Shown in pieces: positions 28,969-37,490 of a stretch of 37,490 bases of DNA. Made by a program: the position numbers and the translations under genes. Origin of the DNA: Chara braunii (taxonomy: Eukaryota; Streptophyta; Charophyceae; Charales; Characeae); contig BFEA01000807.1 of NCBI GenBank assembly GCA_003427395.1, positions 92,983 to 130,472 of the forward strand, given 5' to 3'. Every line of letters begins with the position of its first letter. The stretch's first letter is position 1. Below the pieces are notes generated by a model. That model did no database searches and was not told where the DNA came from. It worked only from the letters and a program-made list of their open reading frames with translations.

Positions 28969-30357
28969 GGCGTGCTCAGTGTCAGGTGGCACGTTGTTGT
29001 GTGTCACGTTTGTTCTGTTTTCTCCTTCTGTTTCGTGGTGATTGTAATCGTGGTTGTCATCATGCTCGTTCTTGGGTGGGCAGAAGGGAGGGAGATAGGG
29101 GTAGGGAATGCCACCCACGACTAGTGTCTAGCGGCACGCTTGTTTGGCCCATCCATCGTCTTTGTCGTTGTCCTTTTACTGTCCCTCTTCTCCTTTGCCG
29201 TCTCGTCTTTTCCATCGTTTCCATGGCCATTGTAGTAGTCCTCTCCTTGTCGACACTTTATTGCCTTCTGTTGGCGTTCTCTCCCTTAGCGTACTCAGCG
29301 AGTGAATTTTTTTCCTTAACGTATTGACGGAGATTAAGTTCGTCACCCGACACAAAAAAGGGAAGAAAGAGTAGGTTCCCTGTTGATTGATGAAGGCGGC
29401 AATGGTTGACAGGGGATAGAACCCTGTAGGGCAAAAATGCTTAGGTCTCTTCGTTTTTTAGTAACGAGGGGGACAATATCCCCCCATCTCTTTTTCAGTT
29501 TCTGATAGATCAGCTCATCGGGGGAGACATGTTGAACATACAGTAAAATGGGGAAAACGGTAGTACCAGAATTGTCGGGCCATTTCGCACTCCGTTGGCG
29601 CCAATCAAACGACGTTTTTGCTGCTGCTGATCCGGGGAAATAGTTTGTTTTTTTTGTTCTTCTGAGGAGAGAAAATTCAACGGGAGGGCTTTCCGATTGT
29701 GGGCTCAGTTTGGTAGAGACTCTTTTTTTTGTTTTCTTTTCTTTTGGTTAATTTTGGTCGACTCTTGGTGCATGCTAGCGGAGCTCCTTTGGCTGACGTG
29801 AAACCGGGAAACGCTAAGATCCGAATTTGAACAAGGCCTTCCCGCCGCCCCCCCGCCCCCCCTCCACCCACGCAAAAAAAGAAAAGATATGAACAAGGGG
29901 TTTTTGCCTCCTTGTGTGTACATCGATGTAGGGCCTCGCTCCACTATCTCCAAATGTGCAAAATGAAAATGAATCTTCCGCTAGAACATGGAATGATACA
30001 CCGCCACATTTTGTCTTTTGTGCAAGGGGAGAGTAGTGGGGGGAGGCCCGTACGTATGCGCTTATGGCGCCCACATGGAAACGCCCTCCTGCGTGAATGG
30101 GAAGTTCCTTCCTTGCTCCCCCCTGTGCCGGTCCCTTTTTTTTTTTTTTTTTTTCCTAAAGAAACCTGTCCCCCTCAACGACCGTGTATGTGAAGGAACC
30201 TGTGCACTACGGACAGGGCAGAGCACTTTTTTGGGAGCCCTATATTGAAGAAATCAGCGGTCGGGAAAAAAAAAAAAGCGCAAAGCACTTTAAATCAACC
30301 GTGTCCTCCTGCTTACGATAAGAGATGGTGATTTTTTAATATATTTAAAAAAAAAAA
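28967..30357. other. Non-coding stretch, no recognised gene
   Basis: Frames are short and without motifs. Notable composition: C-run and CCCCGCCCCCCC near 29840-29870, and T or A homopolymers at 29721-29731, 30129-30153, 30266-30277 and 30347-30357. The right edge abuts the 18S rRNA fragment with an A-run. Confidence 0.5.
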
Positions 30358-30465
30358 TGATGTATCCGTACGATCATCCACGGAAACCTTGCTACAAATT
30401 CTCCTTCCTCTAGATGATAAGGTTCGGTGCGGCAAATTGCCTTGACCACAGCGATCCAGAGACAC

Positions 30466-30520
<55 letters not shown>

Positions 30521-30562
30521 CCAACCAGCGTAGCTGATGACTCACTCTTACTACGGTAGGCT
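30358..30562 (-). rRNA. 18S rRNA 3'-end fragment, degenerate (pseudogene)
   Basis: Read on the minus strand, this begins GCCTACCGTAGTAAGAGTGA and GAGTCATCAGCT, then GTCCCTGCCC and TTTGTACACACCGCCCGTCG (30510-30491). It continues CTCCTACCGATTGAATGGTC, CGGTG, a shortened helix-44 region, GAACCTTATCATCTAGAGGA, AGGAGAATTTGTAGCAAGGT and TTCCGTGGATGATC. These are the conserved landmarks of the 3' end of nuclear 18S rRNA in the right order. Normally invariant bases are changed: the usual GAAGTCGTAACAAGG reads GAATTTGTAGCAAGG, and helix 44 is short. It is therefore a diverged partial copy, not a working gene. Neither ITS1 nor the rest of 18S is present alongside, and no poly(A) tail is seen on its 3' side. 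A (CCTT)n tract borders its 5' side. Confidence 0.9.
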
Positions 30563-30566
30563 TTCC

Positions 30567-30765
30567 TTCCTTCCTTCCTTCTTTCCTTCCTGATTGACTG
30601 ACAATCGTGACCGACAATGCCATTAGCATCATCACCGTCCTCGTTGTCATCATCGCCATCACCCTCATCTTACCGATCGTCAGCGTCATCATCATCAAAT
30701 TCGTGATCAGCGCTTATCGTCGCCGTCGTCATTATCATCATCATCAGCATTAGCATCAGCATTTG

Positions 30766-30797
<32 letters not shown>

Positions 30798-31165
30798 CTA
30801 GCATCAGCATTTGCATCATCATCATCATCATCATCGACGAACAAGATAGTTATCGTCATCATCATCGTCGTCGTCGTCATCATCATCATGGTCATCATCA
30901 TCATTATCATCGTCATCATCAAGAGAGATTCCTATCATCATCGTCATCGTCATCATTAGCGAGATTGTTATGTGCAGTCATCATCATCTCTATTGGGATC
31001 ATCACCAATGTCATTATCATCATCATCATCGTCATGAATGAGCGAGATTGTTATGATCAGTCATCATCTCTATTGGGATCATCACCAATGACTGCCATCA
31101 ACTGTCGTCACCTCATCATCATTGTCATCATCATTGTCTTCAGCGTATCATCATTATCATGATCG
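30567..31165. repeat. CAT/ATC trinucleotide-rich tract
   Basis: It starts with a short CCTT tract (30567-30592). Dense TCATCATCATC repeats, mixed with GTC and AGC variants, are heaviest at 30735-30960. A ~83 bp segment is duplicated (from about 30957 and 31040): both copies share GCGAGATTGTTATG, then ATCTCTATTGGGATCATCACC. Frames encoding Asp or Met runs are artefacts of the repeat. Confidence 0.9.
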
Positions 31166-31499
31166 TAAAGTACACCATGATGAAGAAAGAGGACATGGTA
31201 CCCGAGTGAGCACCATTGCTCGTTACCGGTAGCGATTATTGGTTATATTATCTTTAGCCAGGCGGGCTGGGTACTACCTTATCGTTATTGTATCCGATCC
31301 TGTAGGATATGAACTGTTGTTCTGTTTATATATTAACTTTTACAGGTCTTTTTCTGTGTAGTCCATCGATTTAGACTCCTCGTCCGCTGATGTGTAGCGA
31401 TCAGCGCCTTCCCTTGTTTCGTATATCCCTTATATACACACACACACACACGCCCGCCTTCTCCCAGTGCCGCGGGTTGCCTGCCCCGTGTAGCTGAGC
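31166..31499. other. Intergenic stretch with an AC microsatellite
   Basis: Nothing coding recognised. An (AC)n run lies at about 31433-31452. The remainder is unique sequence between the CAT tract and the purine-rich tract. Confidence 0.6.
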
Positions 31500-32370
31500 C
31501 GCGGAAGCAGGGGCGGCGGGAGTAGAGGAGGAGGAGCCGGAGGAACAGGAGGGGTAGGAGGAGAAGGAAAACGATTTGAGGAGCGATGGGGGCGAGAGGT
31601 GGGGAGGAGCAGCAGCAGGAAAGAGAGGGTGGAAGGAAGCAGGAGCAGGAGGTAAGAGAGCAGGGGGGGAGGGAGGTCCACCAGAGGAAGTGGAGAAAAG
31701 TAGGAGGAGGAGAATGTGAAAGGAGGACAATGGAATGAAGGCGAAGAGATTGATTGAAGGTGGAGGAGGGGTTGATAGAATAAGAGATAGTCACGAGGAG
31801 GAGGGCGAGGAGGAGGAGATATGGTGACTTGGAGAGGGGGGAAGCGAAGAAAGGAGGTAAAGTATGGATGAAAAAGCTCAAGAAACTGTGGGGAGAAGGA
31901 GAAAGAGACGCGAGGAGAGGGAAGGGGGGAGGGGAGAAGGGGGGTGTCGAAGGAGGAGGTTAGGGGCTGAATGGCACACATTGTCAATAAACAAGTTATG
32001 GGTTCGAATACCGAATGAATCAGAAGGATACCATAAGGTTAGGGGCTATCACCTTTCAGAAACGAAAACAAAAACAGAAAAGCAAACGAGGAGAAGGAAG
32101 AAGACAGTAGTAGGTCTGTTTTTTTGCGATGGCAAATAGAAGAAAAAGAAGGATGAAAAACGTGGAGGAGAAAAAGAAGGTAGCAGTAGGAAGAAGAAGA
32201 AGAAGAGGTGAAAACGACCTGAGGATCAAGGAGATACGAGAGAGGGGGGGGCATGTTAAGATGAAGAAGAAGAGGAGGAGGGGGAGAGGAGGAGGAGGAG
32301 GAGGAGGAGAGGAGGAGGGGAGGAGGAGGAGAAGGAGGAGAGGAGGAGGAGTAGAAGGCACTCGCTGTAT
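31500..32370. repeat. Purine-rich (AGG/AAG) tract, about 870 bp
   Basis: The plus strand is mostly A and G, with long GGAGGAGGAGG and AAGAAGAAG runs (densest at 31500-31960 and 32130-32360). It is interrupted by an ordinary segment at about 31965-32060. Long frames on either strand encode Arg/Glu/Gly or Pro/Ser/Leu repeats and are composition artefacts. Such homopurine DNA can adopt triplex structure. Confidence 0.85.
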
Positions 32371-33088
32371 TTGCTAGGACAGAATAGAAGAAAGGAGTAT
32401 GAAAGAGGGAATGGGAGAAGAGTGGGGAAAAGGAGGGGGTGTCAGTGCCGTAGGGAGATGGACAAGCCAGTCCAGATGGAGAGAGAAGTCTAGATTTTCA
32501 GTTCTGCTACTGGAACAGCAGGACTCTACCGTTGCCCCCCGAATAGAACACACACACGGATTTACAATACTGTATTACATCGACATGACCCTATTCGTCC
32601 CACTAGTAGGTCCAGACCATCGCAGATCACCCTCTCCTTCTCTTTTTCTGTCTAAAGAGTTTTCGGCTGCCATTTGTACGCGTCCTGGAATGCTGCAACC
32701 GTTCCCAGTTCCCACAGGCCTTTCAAATAAATAAAAATGAGCAGTAAATCCCATCATCCCGCGGCCCCCCCTGACCAAAAGGGTAGCGTGCACAAAATCC
32801 GGCTTTTTGTTTTTTAGAAGATTCCCCGCACTGATGACCTTGATGGTTGATTGATCCTTGTGGCAGGGAAGGAGTGCGAGGGCTTCCGGATGGCTGATTG
32901 ATCTGATGAGAGGAGGGGAGCTCATCAAAACGGTTAGCTCCACTGTTTCGACTTCGAGGAAGGGTGGGCATGCATGCATGCATGCAAAGGAGTGAATGAC
33001 TAATCTGTCCTGCCGTCTTCTTGTTTGTTCCCTGCCGTCTTCTTGTGTGTTCGGGAATCGTGACACTGCTCTCTTCTCTTTCGTGAAC
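32371..33088. other. Non-coding stretch, no recognised gene
   Basis: Frames up to 163 codons (minus, 32575-33066) show no recognisable domain. A GCATGCATGCATGCATGC run lies at 32968-32985, and GCCGTCTTCTTG(T/G) is repeated at about 33012 and 33032. Confidence 0.5.
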
Positions 33089-33176
33089 AGACAGACAGGG
33101 TTCTGGCCACAGTCTCTAGACAGACAGGGTTCTTTCCACAGTCTCTAGACAGACAGGTTCTGCCTATAGTCTGTCT
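33089..33176. repeat. 29 bp tandem repeat x3
   Basis: Three consecutive units start AGACAGACAGG at 33089, 33118 and 33147. Each continues GTTCT, a variable centre and CACAGTCTCT (TATAGTCTGTCT in the last). CTGTCTGTCTC follows, giving inverted complementarity. Confidence 0.9.
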
Positions 33177-34100
33177 CCGTCTGCCTTTCTGTCTGTCTCT
33201 TGCCCGTATCCATTCTTGTGCGCATCACCTCTGCTGACCTGCTTGTTTTTGTCACAACCCGCAAAGAAATTCTTGGGGAGAGAAAGGGGGGAGCCTTTGG
33301 CTGCAGCAGGAGAAGGGTGATGGCAGCCTCTGTCTGGATCGCACAGTTCAATGCAATTCGCATATGTTTTTCTTTCAAATCTCTGCCGTCAAATCGATTG
33401 GATTGATCAGATCGCATCCGTCAGCGGATTGATCGAATCAGGTCCGTGAGATCAGTCGGATCGTCCGGGTTGTAAATCGACTTGTCCGGCCGTAAATGTG
33501 GTTAGATACATTTGAGATACAGTGCTGGTGTGATTACGCCGTCAATCGTGTTCAGTCCTGGTGGCGCTGACAACAGCCTGTGCATGTATGAGAGCCTCTC
33601 CCTCTAGAGTTGTGGAAAGAAGGTCGGGACAAGAAGTCGGGGCGAGAAATAGAAAGTTGCAGAAGGTCAGAAAGGAAGGGAGGAGGAGGAAGAAGTCGCA
33701 AGGAACGGAGGGGCGGGGGGGGGAGAAAGGAGGGGGTGAGAAAAGGGGGGGAGCGGGGACGGCGGGGAATGAAGAGGAGGTAGGTAGGGAGGAGGAGCTG
33801 TGAGGATGGTTGACGTCGAGTTTTCTTAATTGACGACTTATTCGAGATCTGTCCGAAGGTTCACTCTACGCAAACCGGAAATCGATTGTCGTTGTTGTAG
33901 TTAAGAGTGTGAGGGCACGCTACTCAACAGTAAGACTTTCAGTTATTTGCAGACGTGATTGCGGTCAGATACATCCAGGTCCGACCGTAATGCGGTCAGA
34001 TACATCTAAAAGATTAGAGCTAGTGTGAGTACGCCCGGAGGTACGCCACAGCGTGAGCTTCTTTCACGCAGTTTGTGCTCTTTTTTTTTTTTTTCCTGAC
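33177..34100. other. Upstream region of the syntaxin gene
   Basis: No gene. 33600-33800 is G/A-rich. Related words GGTTAGATACATTT and GGTCAGATACATCT, each followed by a GTGTGA-TACGCC end, lie at 33500-33540 and 33994-34035, with a partial third copy at 33963. A 14-base T run (34081-34094) ends seven bases before the syntaxin ATG. No convincing TATA box was found close to the gene. Confidence 0.5.
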
Positions 34101-35549
34101 ATGGCGACACGGAACAGGACTCACACGTTTTTGAAATTTCGAAAGGCTATAGAACATCAGTATGAGGGGGAGAAGAAGTTGGGGAGAAAGGGAGGAGGAG
34201 GAGGAACGGGGAGGAAGAGGAAGCAGCAACAACGTGTGGCTCCGATGATTACAGACGAAGAAGGAGGAGGAGGAGGGGGAGGGGATGGGAATGAAGGTAG
34301 CCGTCCGATGGAGGACGGCGATGGAATAGGAACTGTGATGGTGTCATCTGGAGGGGGGGGGTTATTTAACGGCAACAAGGGGGGGGCAGGCTATGGTGCA
34401 GTGAGCACCATAGATATTGACGACGAGGCGGGGATGGCCGGAGGGAGGTATTCTCATGATGAGAATGTAGAAGGAGAAGGTGAGGGGGGAGGAGGAGGAG
34501 GAGGAGGTGATTGCACACCTTCATGGGTGGCCATCTCCCAAGGAGTGGCGGCTGACACTGAGGCCATTCGCGTGAAGATGGCAGAGTTGGTGAAGAGTCA
34601 TTCACACGCATTGATGCCAAGCTTTGACGATTCAAATGCTTACCAAGCACGGATCGAAGAGTTGACCGGAGAGATCACGCAATTGATAAGAGAAGGGGAG
34701 AAGAAAGTCAAAGGCTTGACCAAACATGAGGACCGAAGGGGTGGGAGGGATGATGGTGGTTGGTCTTCTTCTTCTTCTTCGACGTCCAGGTCGGAGAAGA
34801 TGCTGATCCAGAACGCGCAGAGGTCGGCGGCGATGGATTTGCAAGAACTTTCGGTGTTGTTTCGCAAGAAACAGAAGGACTACATTCAACGTCTCCGTCT
34901 GCAGGAGGAGCAGGCGGTGGCTAGTGTCACCACCAGCTTGGGATGGCTTTCCGCTGCCAACTCCAATAGCAGCAGCAGCGGCGTAGGAGGAGGAGGAGGA
35001 GGAGGAGGAGGGGCGGTGATGATGGACACGAAGAAGCAACAACAAAGAAGAGAACAAAAAATGCCTTTCTTCTTCCTTGGAGATCAAGATAGAGAGCAGG
35101 TGGAGGGAGGAGTGGTCGGAGGATTAGGAGGAGGGGGAAGGACTCGCAGCGGCCGGTTGATGCTGCAAGAGATGGAGTATGATGACCCTGGATTCTCGGA
35201 AATCCAAATGACAGCAGTGAAGGAGGCAGAAGGAACGGCGACGGAAAGAGAGAGAGAGATTCAACAGATCGTTGATTCGGTCAATGAATTAGCGTTGATT
35301 TTGAAAGACCTATCGGTTCTGGTGATCGATCAAGGAAGTGTGCTCGATCGCATCGACTATAACATCGAGAAATCCGCGGTAATTGCCGAGAAGAGCGTCC
35401 GTCAATTGCAACGATCGGAGGTATTGCAGAAGAAAGACCCCTTGATTGCGTGTATCATGATTTTCTTCGTCTTATGCGTCATCGCACTAATACTGCTCGT
35501 GTTCAAGAAGACATTATTTGGCGGCGGCGGGGGGAGAAGAAGGAAGTAG
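34101..35549 (+). CDS. SYP4-type trans-Golgi Qa-SNARE (syntaxin, Tlg2/syntaxin-16 family)
   Basis: A 482-residue tail-anchored t-SNARE for vesicle fusion at the trans-Golgi network. The ATG at 34101 is chosen because MATRNRTHTFLKFRKAIE is the conserved family N-peptide, which binds the Sec1/Munc18 protein VPS45; the frame also opens 16 codons earlier. Residues ~140-200 (PSWVAISQGVAADTEAIRVK, IEELTGEITQLIREGEKKV) and QELSVLFRKKQKDYIQRLR form the Habc bundle. The SNARE motif is ~385-445 (IQQIVDSVNELALILKDLSV) with zero-layer Gln 411 in VIDQGSVLDRIDYNI. The membrane anchor is ~448-470 (LIACIMIFFVLCVIALILLV). It is longer than the family norm (~320) because of Gly/Ser-rich inserts near residues 30-130, 220-235 and 290-310. 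No introns are evident. No polyadenylation signal was recognised downstream. Confidence 0.94.
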   Translation: MATRNRTHTFLKFRKAIEHQYEGEKKLGRKGGGGGTGRKRKQQQRVAPMITDEEGGGGGGGDGNEGSRPMEDGDGIGTVMVSSGGGGLFNGNKGGAGYGAVSTIDIDDEAGMAGGRYSHDENVEGEGEGGGGGGGGDCTPSWVAISQGVAADTEAIRVKMAELVKSHSHALMPSFDDSNAYQARIEELTGEITQLIREGEKKVKGLTKHEDRRGGRDDGGWSSSSSSTSRSEKMLIQNAQRSAAMDLQELSVLFRKKQKDYIQRLRLQEEQAVASVTTSLGWLSAANSNSSSSGVGGGGGGGGGAVMMDTKKQQQRREQKMPFFFLGDQDREQVEGGVVGGLGGGGRTRSGRLMLQEMEYDDPGFSEIQMTAVKEAEGTATEREREIQQIVDSVNELALILKDLSVLVIDQGSVLDRIDYNIEKSAVIAEKSVRQLQRSEVLQKKDPLIACIMIFFVLCVIALILLVFKKTLFGGGGGRRRK

Positions 35550-35700
35550 CAGCAGCCAATCAACGCTAGCATGCAGCTGTCGATGCTTTTTTTTTAACCA
35601 CCCACTGAGGATGGCTGGAAATGACTGATCTACGTCATCTGCTTGTGGTCGTTGTTCTGAAGGTCAGAGTCGGCGTACTGACACTGCTTGTCTTCCTAGA
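35550..35700. other. 3' flank of the syntaxin gene
   Basis: Probable 3' UTR or flank. No AATAAA is seen before the palindrome at 35701. A nine-base T run lies at about 35588-35596. Confidence 0.5.
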
Positions 35701-35882
35701 GCTCGGAGATGGTTATTAGCGGTGGGGTGATGTTGGAAGGAAGGATGATGTGGCTTTTTTCCTTACTGCCAGCATATCAGGGTCTTTGGACCTCCAAAGA
35801 CCCTGATATGCTGGCAGTAAGGAAAAAAGCCACATCATCTTTCCTTCGAACATCACCCCACCGCTAATAACCATCTCCGAGC
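35701..35882. repeat. Near-perfect palindrome, 90 bp arms, 2 bp centre
   Basis: The arm 35701-35790 starts GCTCGGAGATGGTTATTAGC and ends CAGGGTCTTTGGA. It is the reverse complement of 35793-35882 except for two mismatches; the centre is CC (35791-35792). RNA from either strand would fold into a hairpin of about 90 bp. It begins 151 bp after the syntaxin stop codon and may fall in its 3' UTR. No target duplication was seen at its ends. Confidence 0.95.
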
Positions 35883-36000
35883 CCGAAGCAGGCAATCGAA
35901 CCCTCGCTCAGCAATTGGCTTTCCGCGTCATCATCTTTTTCCTTCCTCTCCTCTTCCTGTTGTCTTCGTCATTTGGCCCTGCCCTTTCGTTCGCGAGAGA
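35883..36000. other. Spacer
   Basis: Pyrimidine-rich unique sequence (CTTTTTCCTTCCTCTCCTC) between the palindrome and the G-box duplication. Nothing coding is seen. Confidence 0.5.
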
Positions 36001-36073
36001 AGGCCACGTGGACTTCTCTCGTGTGTGAGTACTGTTAGGCCACGTGGACTTCCTCTCATGTGTGAGTACTGTT
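36001..36073. repeat. 36-37 bp tandem duplication with G-boxes
   Basis: Two units start AGGCCACGTGGACTTC and end GTGTGAGTACTGTT (36001-36036 and 36037-36073). Each carries the palindromic G-box core CCACGTGG (CACGTG at 36005 and 36041), the site for plant bZIP/bHLH factors. A related word, GCCACGTGGCCTTCTCTCG, recurs at about 37157. Confidence 0.85.
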
Positions 36074-36769
36074 ACGTTATCTCGTCATTTCGTCGACTCG
36101 TCCAACGTGGCATATGATCCTACTCCTTTGTCTGTCGACCATATCCAGATCTCGATGCTGTCGCAATCTCTTCCTCCTTTTGCCCCTGGTTCGTTTCAGA
36201 AAGGAGGAAGAGAAGCTCTCAATGGAAAAGAGGTTGAAAGTGCTTTGTGTTTTCACACCGGGATCTTCCATTTGCCTGCCATCTCATCCATCTCTCGGTC
36301 ATCCCGCAAACGTTGAGACTGTCAAGGAAGGGGCATGGTCATTGAACGGCAACGGTGGTCATTGATTGACAGCAATTGCGCGGGGGTGATCATCTGCGTT
36401 CCTGGGTCCAGGCTCGACGTAGTGTTGGAATCGCAGGCGAAGATGGAGTTGGGACAGAGATGGAGATGGAGACAAGTCAGAAAGAAGACGAAGGACGGCA
36501 ACGGCGACGACGACGACGACGAAGAGGAAGAATGAGGAGGAGGGGCTTGGTGGGAGGGGTGGATTTGCACGATGTATGGAGAACTGTATGGTCACGCCAT
36601 TGATCGAATGATGGATTTTGTTCATCTGGTTGCATCTGGATTCGACGTCAGGTCTGTATTTCAACAGTTCAAGGGTGTGCCGACTGAGGTAGGCCAATTG
36701 GTAAAGGACAGATTATCCGAATGGTTGCCGTCGTCGTTTGCTCTGTGGGGATCATCCGGCACAGCGACT
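36074..36769. other. Non-coding stretch, no recognised gene
   Basis: Frames of 60-112 codons on both strands have no recognisable domain. The 90-codon plus frame 36572-36844 reads into the tandem duplication. A CGACGACGACGACG run lies near 36506-36520. Confidence 0.45.
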
Positions 36770-36957
36770 GCTGTGAAACTGCTGCCTATGGCCGAAGGGC
36801 GAAGAGCGAAGAAGCGGAGACGTGCGCACCTATGGCGATGTTAATAATGTAATCGTCGCTACAGCTGTGAAACTGCTGTCTATGGGCGAAGGGCGAAGAA
36901 GCGGAGACGTGCGCACCTATGGCAATGTTAATAATGTAGTGGTCGCTACAGCTATTG
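36770..36957. repeat. 94 bp tandem duplication
   Basis: Copies start GCTGTGAAACTGCTG at 36770 and 36864. Both contain GAAGGGCGAAGA, GCGGAGACGTGCGCACCTAT and GTTAATAATGTA, ending GTCGCTACAGCT. They differ by a short GCGAAGA-type indel and several substitutions. Confidence 0.9.
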
Positions 36958-37272
36958 CCCCAGGCCCCGGTCCTCCTCCTCCTCCTCGTCTCCGTCCTGT
37001 TCGGCCACGTTTATGTACATGGTGGCACATTTGGGAGCACCACCCTCATGGAAATCATTTTTGTCTCTCCCTTGCTTCCTCCCTCTTGTCTCTGAGCGGT
37101 CGCATAGCAAACAGCATTGATCAATTTGGCACGGCCTGCCGTGGTATAGACCGTGAGCCACGTGGCCTTCTCTCGCGGACATAAGAGCAGGGTATTGTGA
37201 AATTTCATGTCCTGGCTCCTGTCGTCGCTAGAGAAAGTGGCCCATGACACAAATCCATGTAAGATACACAGG
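36958..37272. other. Non-coding stretch, no recognised gene
   Basis: Contains CCTCCTCCTCCTCC (about 36972-36985) and a third G-box word (CACGTG at 37159-37164). No coding sequence is supported. Confidence 0.5.
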
Positions 37273-37317
37273 AGCCGCGCATGTAAAACTGGTCCGTTTC
37301 CAACAAATGGGCGGAAG

Positions 37318-37364
<47 letters not shown>

Positions 37365-37403
37365 GCGCATGTAAAACTGGTCCGTTTCCAACAAATGGGC
37401 GGA

Positions 37404-37473
<70 letters not shown>
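37273..37473. repeat. Composite repeat: 48 bp unit plus GA tract, x2
   Basis: AGCCGCGCATGTAAAACTGG, continuing TCCGTTTCCAACAAATGGGC and GGAAGCAC, occurs at 37273-37320 and again exactly at 37361-37408. Each copy is followed by a GA run (37325-37360 and 37409-37473). The unit and its GA tract appear to have been duplicated together. Confidence 0.95.
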
Positions 37474-37475
<2 letters not shown>

Positions 37476-37490
37476 CTAGCATGGCATGGC

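Noticed and set aside
28576-29327. Long frames encoding Arg-Glu or Ser-Leu repeats
   Set aside because: They are translations of the GA microsatellites and read through an N; not genes.
30707-30922. Asp/Met-rich minus-strand frame
   Set aside because: Translation of CAT trinucleotide repeats.
31965-32060. Possible tRNA-like segment with GGTTCGAATACC
   Set aside because: The B-box is imperfect, no acceptable A box or cloverleaf could be drawn; left unannotated.
31401-32377. Several overlapping Pro/Ser/Leu or Arg/Glu/Gly frames
   Set aside because: Composition artefacts of the homopurine tract; they occur in all frames of both strands.
34053-34100. Upstream extension of the syntaxin frame by 16 codons
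   Set aside because: It is encoded mostly by a T run, and the family-conserved N-peptide begins at the ATG at 34101.
36572-36844. 90-codon plus frame downstream of the syntaxin gene
   Set aside because: Runs into the 94 bp tandem duplication, no domain recognised, and a short basic end produced by repeat sequence.
1-37490. CRISPR array or prokaryotic operon
   Set aside because: No regularly spaced identical repeats with unique spacers, and all gene content is eukaryotic or retroelement.

Overview
The window looks like repeat-rich nuclear DNA of a green-lineage (streptophyte) eukaryote. The only convincing host gene is a plant-type trans-Golgi Qa-SNARE of the SYP4/Tlg2/syntaxin-16 family at 34101-35549. 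Almost everything else is mobile-element sequence, minisatellites and microsatellites. Low gene density, long GA/CT tracts, a 14 kb Ty3/Gypsy element and scaffold gaps (130 N at 24560-24689 and a single N at 28891) suggest a large plant-lineage genome. A charophyte alga such as Chara is plausible, but that is inference.

Region by region. 1-6060 has no recognisable gene; it holds small tandem duplications and a 475 bp foldback MITE (3371-3845). 6061-8440 on the minus strand is a decayed chromovirus pol (RNase H, integrase, GPY/F, chromodomain-like end, polypurine tract, start of an LTR). It is interrupted by a 580 bp piggyBac-like MITE flanked by TTAA. 9283-9983 is a 347 bp tandem repeat. 10411-11908 is a long inverted-repeat element. 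12305-12487 is a minisatellite. About 12975-13146 on the minus strand is a tRNA-derived SINE-like sequence.

13671-27850 is one Ty3/Gypsy element of 14.18 kb with 2.8 kb LTRs and a GGCA target duplication. Internally it reads gag, protease, RT, RNase H, PHD-like finger plus integrase, then three further ORFs that I do not recognise. The pol frame carries several stop codons, so this copy is dead. The lineage is unusual in three ways. Each LTR holds a ~179-codon ORF downstream of its TATA box. A PHD-like finger precedes the integrase. ORFs after pol are joined by ATGA stop/start overlaps.

27855-34100 is intergenic and rich in simple repeats: GA, CAT and AC tracts and a long purine-rich stretch. 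It also contains a diverged fragment of the 3' end of 18S rRNA (30358-30562, minus). The syntaxin gene follows as one uninterrupted ORF. About 150 bp past its stop lies a near-perfect 90 bp-arm palindrome (35701-35882). The window ends in short tandem duplications and GA-tract composites.

The Gypsy genes once worked together: Gag forms the particle, protease matures it, RT and RNase H copy the RNA, and integrase inserts the DNA. The syntaxin is an independent housekeeping gene for membrane fusion at the trans-Golgi network.
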